A stretch of DNA of 13,888 bases from the NCBI GenBank assembly GCA_050117725.1, contig JASFME010000033.1, forward strand, positions 1 through 13,888, in the 5' to 3' direction. Positions 12,645-13,888 of the stretch are shown in pieces; positions within the stretch are counted from its first letter, which is position 1, and each line of letters begins with the position of its first letter. Under the pieces are notes generated by a model. That model made no database searches. It was given only the letters and a program-made list of their open reading frames with translations, and was not told where the DNA came from. The translations under genes were made by a program, and so were the position numbers. The DNA is from JASFJH01 sp050117725. Its GTDB lineage: Bacteria > Pseudomonadota > Gammaproteobacteria > AKS1.

Positions 12645-13888
12645 TCAGTTGTCGCGCAGGGCGACCCGGGTACGCTGCAGGCCGTCGAGTTGGGCAATCA
12701 GGCCGCTGGTCTGGTTGATGAAATCGTTTTTGTAACGCTTGTCGAGGGGCGAGGCGCTGGGCAGTTTCACCGTCAGCGGGTTGCGGTGGGCGCCGTGCAC
12801 GCGGAATTCATAATGCAGGTGCGGGCCGGTGGCGCGCCCGGTACTGCCGACGTAGCCAATGATCTGGCCCTGTTTGACGCGACTGCCATGGCGGGCATGA
12901 CGGTTGTAATTGTTCAGGTGTGCGTACAGCGTCGTGTAGGTGCTGCCATGGCGGATGATGACGGTTTTGCCATAGCCGCCCTTGCGGCCACGGTGAATGA
13001 TCTTGCCATCGCCCGTGGCACGTACCGGCGTACCGCGCGACGCGGCATAGTCGACGCCCGTGTGCATGCGCATGCGGTTCAGGATCGGGTGTTTGCGTTT
13101 GCCAAAGCGGGAACTGATGCGACGGAAATCGACGGGTGAGCGCAGGAAGGCCTTGCGCATGTTCAGCCCATCCGGTGTGTAATAACTGGTGTCGCCCTTC
13201 GGTGTGGTATAGCGCACGGCCCGCACATTGCGGCCCTGGTTGATGAACTCGGCGGCGAGGATATTGCCGACGCCGTGTTTTTCACCATCGAGCCAGAGTT
13301 CCTCGTAGACGAGGCGAAATTCATCGCCACGACGAATATCGAGGGCAAAGTCGATATCCCAGCCGAAGATCGCGGCCAGATTCATGGTCACGGATTCGGC
13401 CAGCCCGGCGCGTTGTGCGGCAAGGAACAGCGAGTCGTCGATACGGCCCTGGCTGTAGGCAATACGGCGTTCGTATTCGCGTTCAACGGGCTGTACCTCG
13501 TAGCCGTCCACACTGCGCTTGACGTGCAATTGCCGGGTCGGGCTCTGCACATGCACAAGTTCCTGCAGGCCATCTTCGCTGGTGCGCAGGCGGATGGTCT
13601 CGCCGGGGCGGATTTTTTTCAGTTGCTGCGCCTGTTTGTTGCTGTGCAGGATCGTGTGCAGGGTGGTGGCGCTCAGGCCCTCGCGGCTGAAGACCGCGGC
13701 CAGCGTGTCACCGCGCTTGATGCGTACCTCGCGCCAAGGTGATTCGTCACCGGTGACGGTAGAGGGTTCGTCCGGTGAGATTGCGGCCTTCTTCTCAAGG
13801 GCACTATCCGGGCCGGTGGTCGGCAGGGGCAGTTGTTCCTCGACGACTTGCTGGGGGAGCAGCGAACTGGTCGAGGCCTGCTGGGCTT
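12645..13888 (-). CDS. M23 family peptidoglycan DD-metallopeptidase with OapA/LysM-like domain (5' end outside window)
   Basis: The frame is open from the TGA at 12647-12645 to the window edge, about 413 visible residues; the GTG at 13556 is internal. The first visible part is a low-complexity P, Q and E-rich linker. Next (about 13745-13560) comes a LysM-like or OapA-type wall-binding domain reading VRIKRGDTLAAVFSREGL and IRPGETIRL. A mixed domain leads to the C-terminal lysostaphin-like peptidase. The zinc site is complete: HTGVDYA gives His and Asp (His codon at 13064-13062) and GPHLHYE gives the His-x-His (second His at 12815-12813); YAHL is also present. It is therefore likely an active periplasmic endopeptidase cutting peptide crosslinks, like MepM. 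The N-terminal anchor is not visible. It forms an operon with anmK (5-bp gap). Confidence 0.93.
   Translation of the reverse strand, partial: AQQASTSSLLPQQVVEEQLPLPTTGPDSALEKKAAISPDEPSTVTGDESPWREVRIKRGDTLAAVFSREGLSATTLHTILHSNKQAQQLKKIRPGETIRLRTSEDGLQELVHVQSPTRQLHVKRSVDGYEVQPVEREYERRIAYSQGRIDDSLFLAAQRAGLAESVTMNLAAIFGWDIDFALDIRRGDEFRLVYEELWLDGEKHGVGNILAAEFINQGRNVRAVRYTTPKGDTSYYTPDGLNMRKAFLRSPVDFRRISSRFGKRKHPILNRMRMHTGVDYAASRGTPVRATGDGKIIHRGRKGGYGKTVIIRHGSTYTTLYAHLNNYNRHARHGSRVKQGQIIGYVGSTGRATGPHLHYEFRVHGAHRNPLTVKLPSASPLDKRYKNDFINQTSGLIAQLDGLQRTRVALRDN

Noticed and set aside
1..13888. Mobile elements, prophage genes, CRISPR arrays, rRNA and tRNA genes
   Set aside because: No transposase, integrase, phage structural protein, regularly spaced repeat or RNA-gene signature was seen on either strand.

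Overview
This is a chromosomal housekeeping window from a moderately GC-rich gammaproteobacterium. The organism call rests on gene content and order: argC, a DUF6776-type membrane protein, a bactofilin and erpA on the plus strand, facing anmK and an M23 peptidase on the minus strand. From memory, this block is seen in Pseudomonadales- and Chromatiales-like genomes, but I cannot name a genus. I see no phage, transposon, CRISPR or plasmid genes. No clear new multi-gene system is present; the most unusual signals are non-coding.

Layout. 1-372 (+) is the 3' end of an ATP-grasp protein. 382-3107 (-) reads clc (H+/Cl- antiporter), a TlpA-like thioredoxin, hemJ and yggX. The last three concern redox, heme or iron. 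3108-3636 is a 529-bp gap with no convincing gene. It holds a clc promoter, a foldable GC-rich element and, most interestingly, a predicted small RNA of about 118 nt (3443-3560) with its own promoter, a GGA-loop hairpin, an A-rich linker and a strong terminator. 3637-6523 (+) reads argC, the DUF6776 protein, bactofilin and erpA. erpA has a promoter overlapped by a good IscR type-1-like site. 6630-9361 (+) holds citrate synthase and ppx, each behind an intrinsic terminator. 9354-13888 (-) holds ppk1, anmK and an M23 peptidase cut by the window edge. ppk1 is preceded by a three-repeat Pho box.

How the genes relate. Ppk1 makes polyphosphate and Ppx degrades it; their genes converge and overlap by 8 bp. 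The Pho box suggests that only synthesis responds to phosphate starvation. AnmK (recycling of anhydro-MurNAc), the M23 peptidase and the bactofilin with its membrane neighbour form a cell-wall and shape group. ErpA and YggX serve iron-sulfur clusters and HemJ serves heme synthesis. All coordinates and motifs were read by eye; no database search, folding program or expression data were available.
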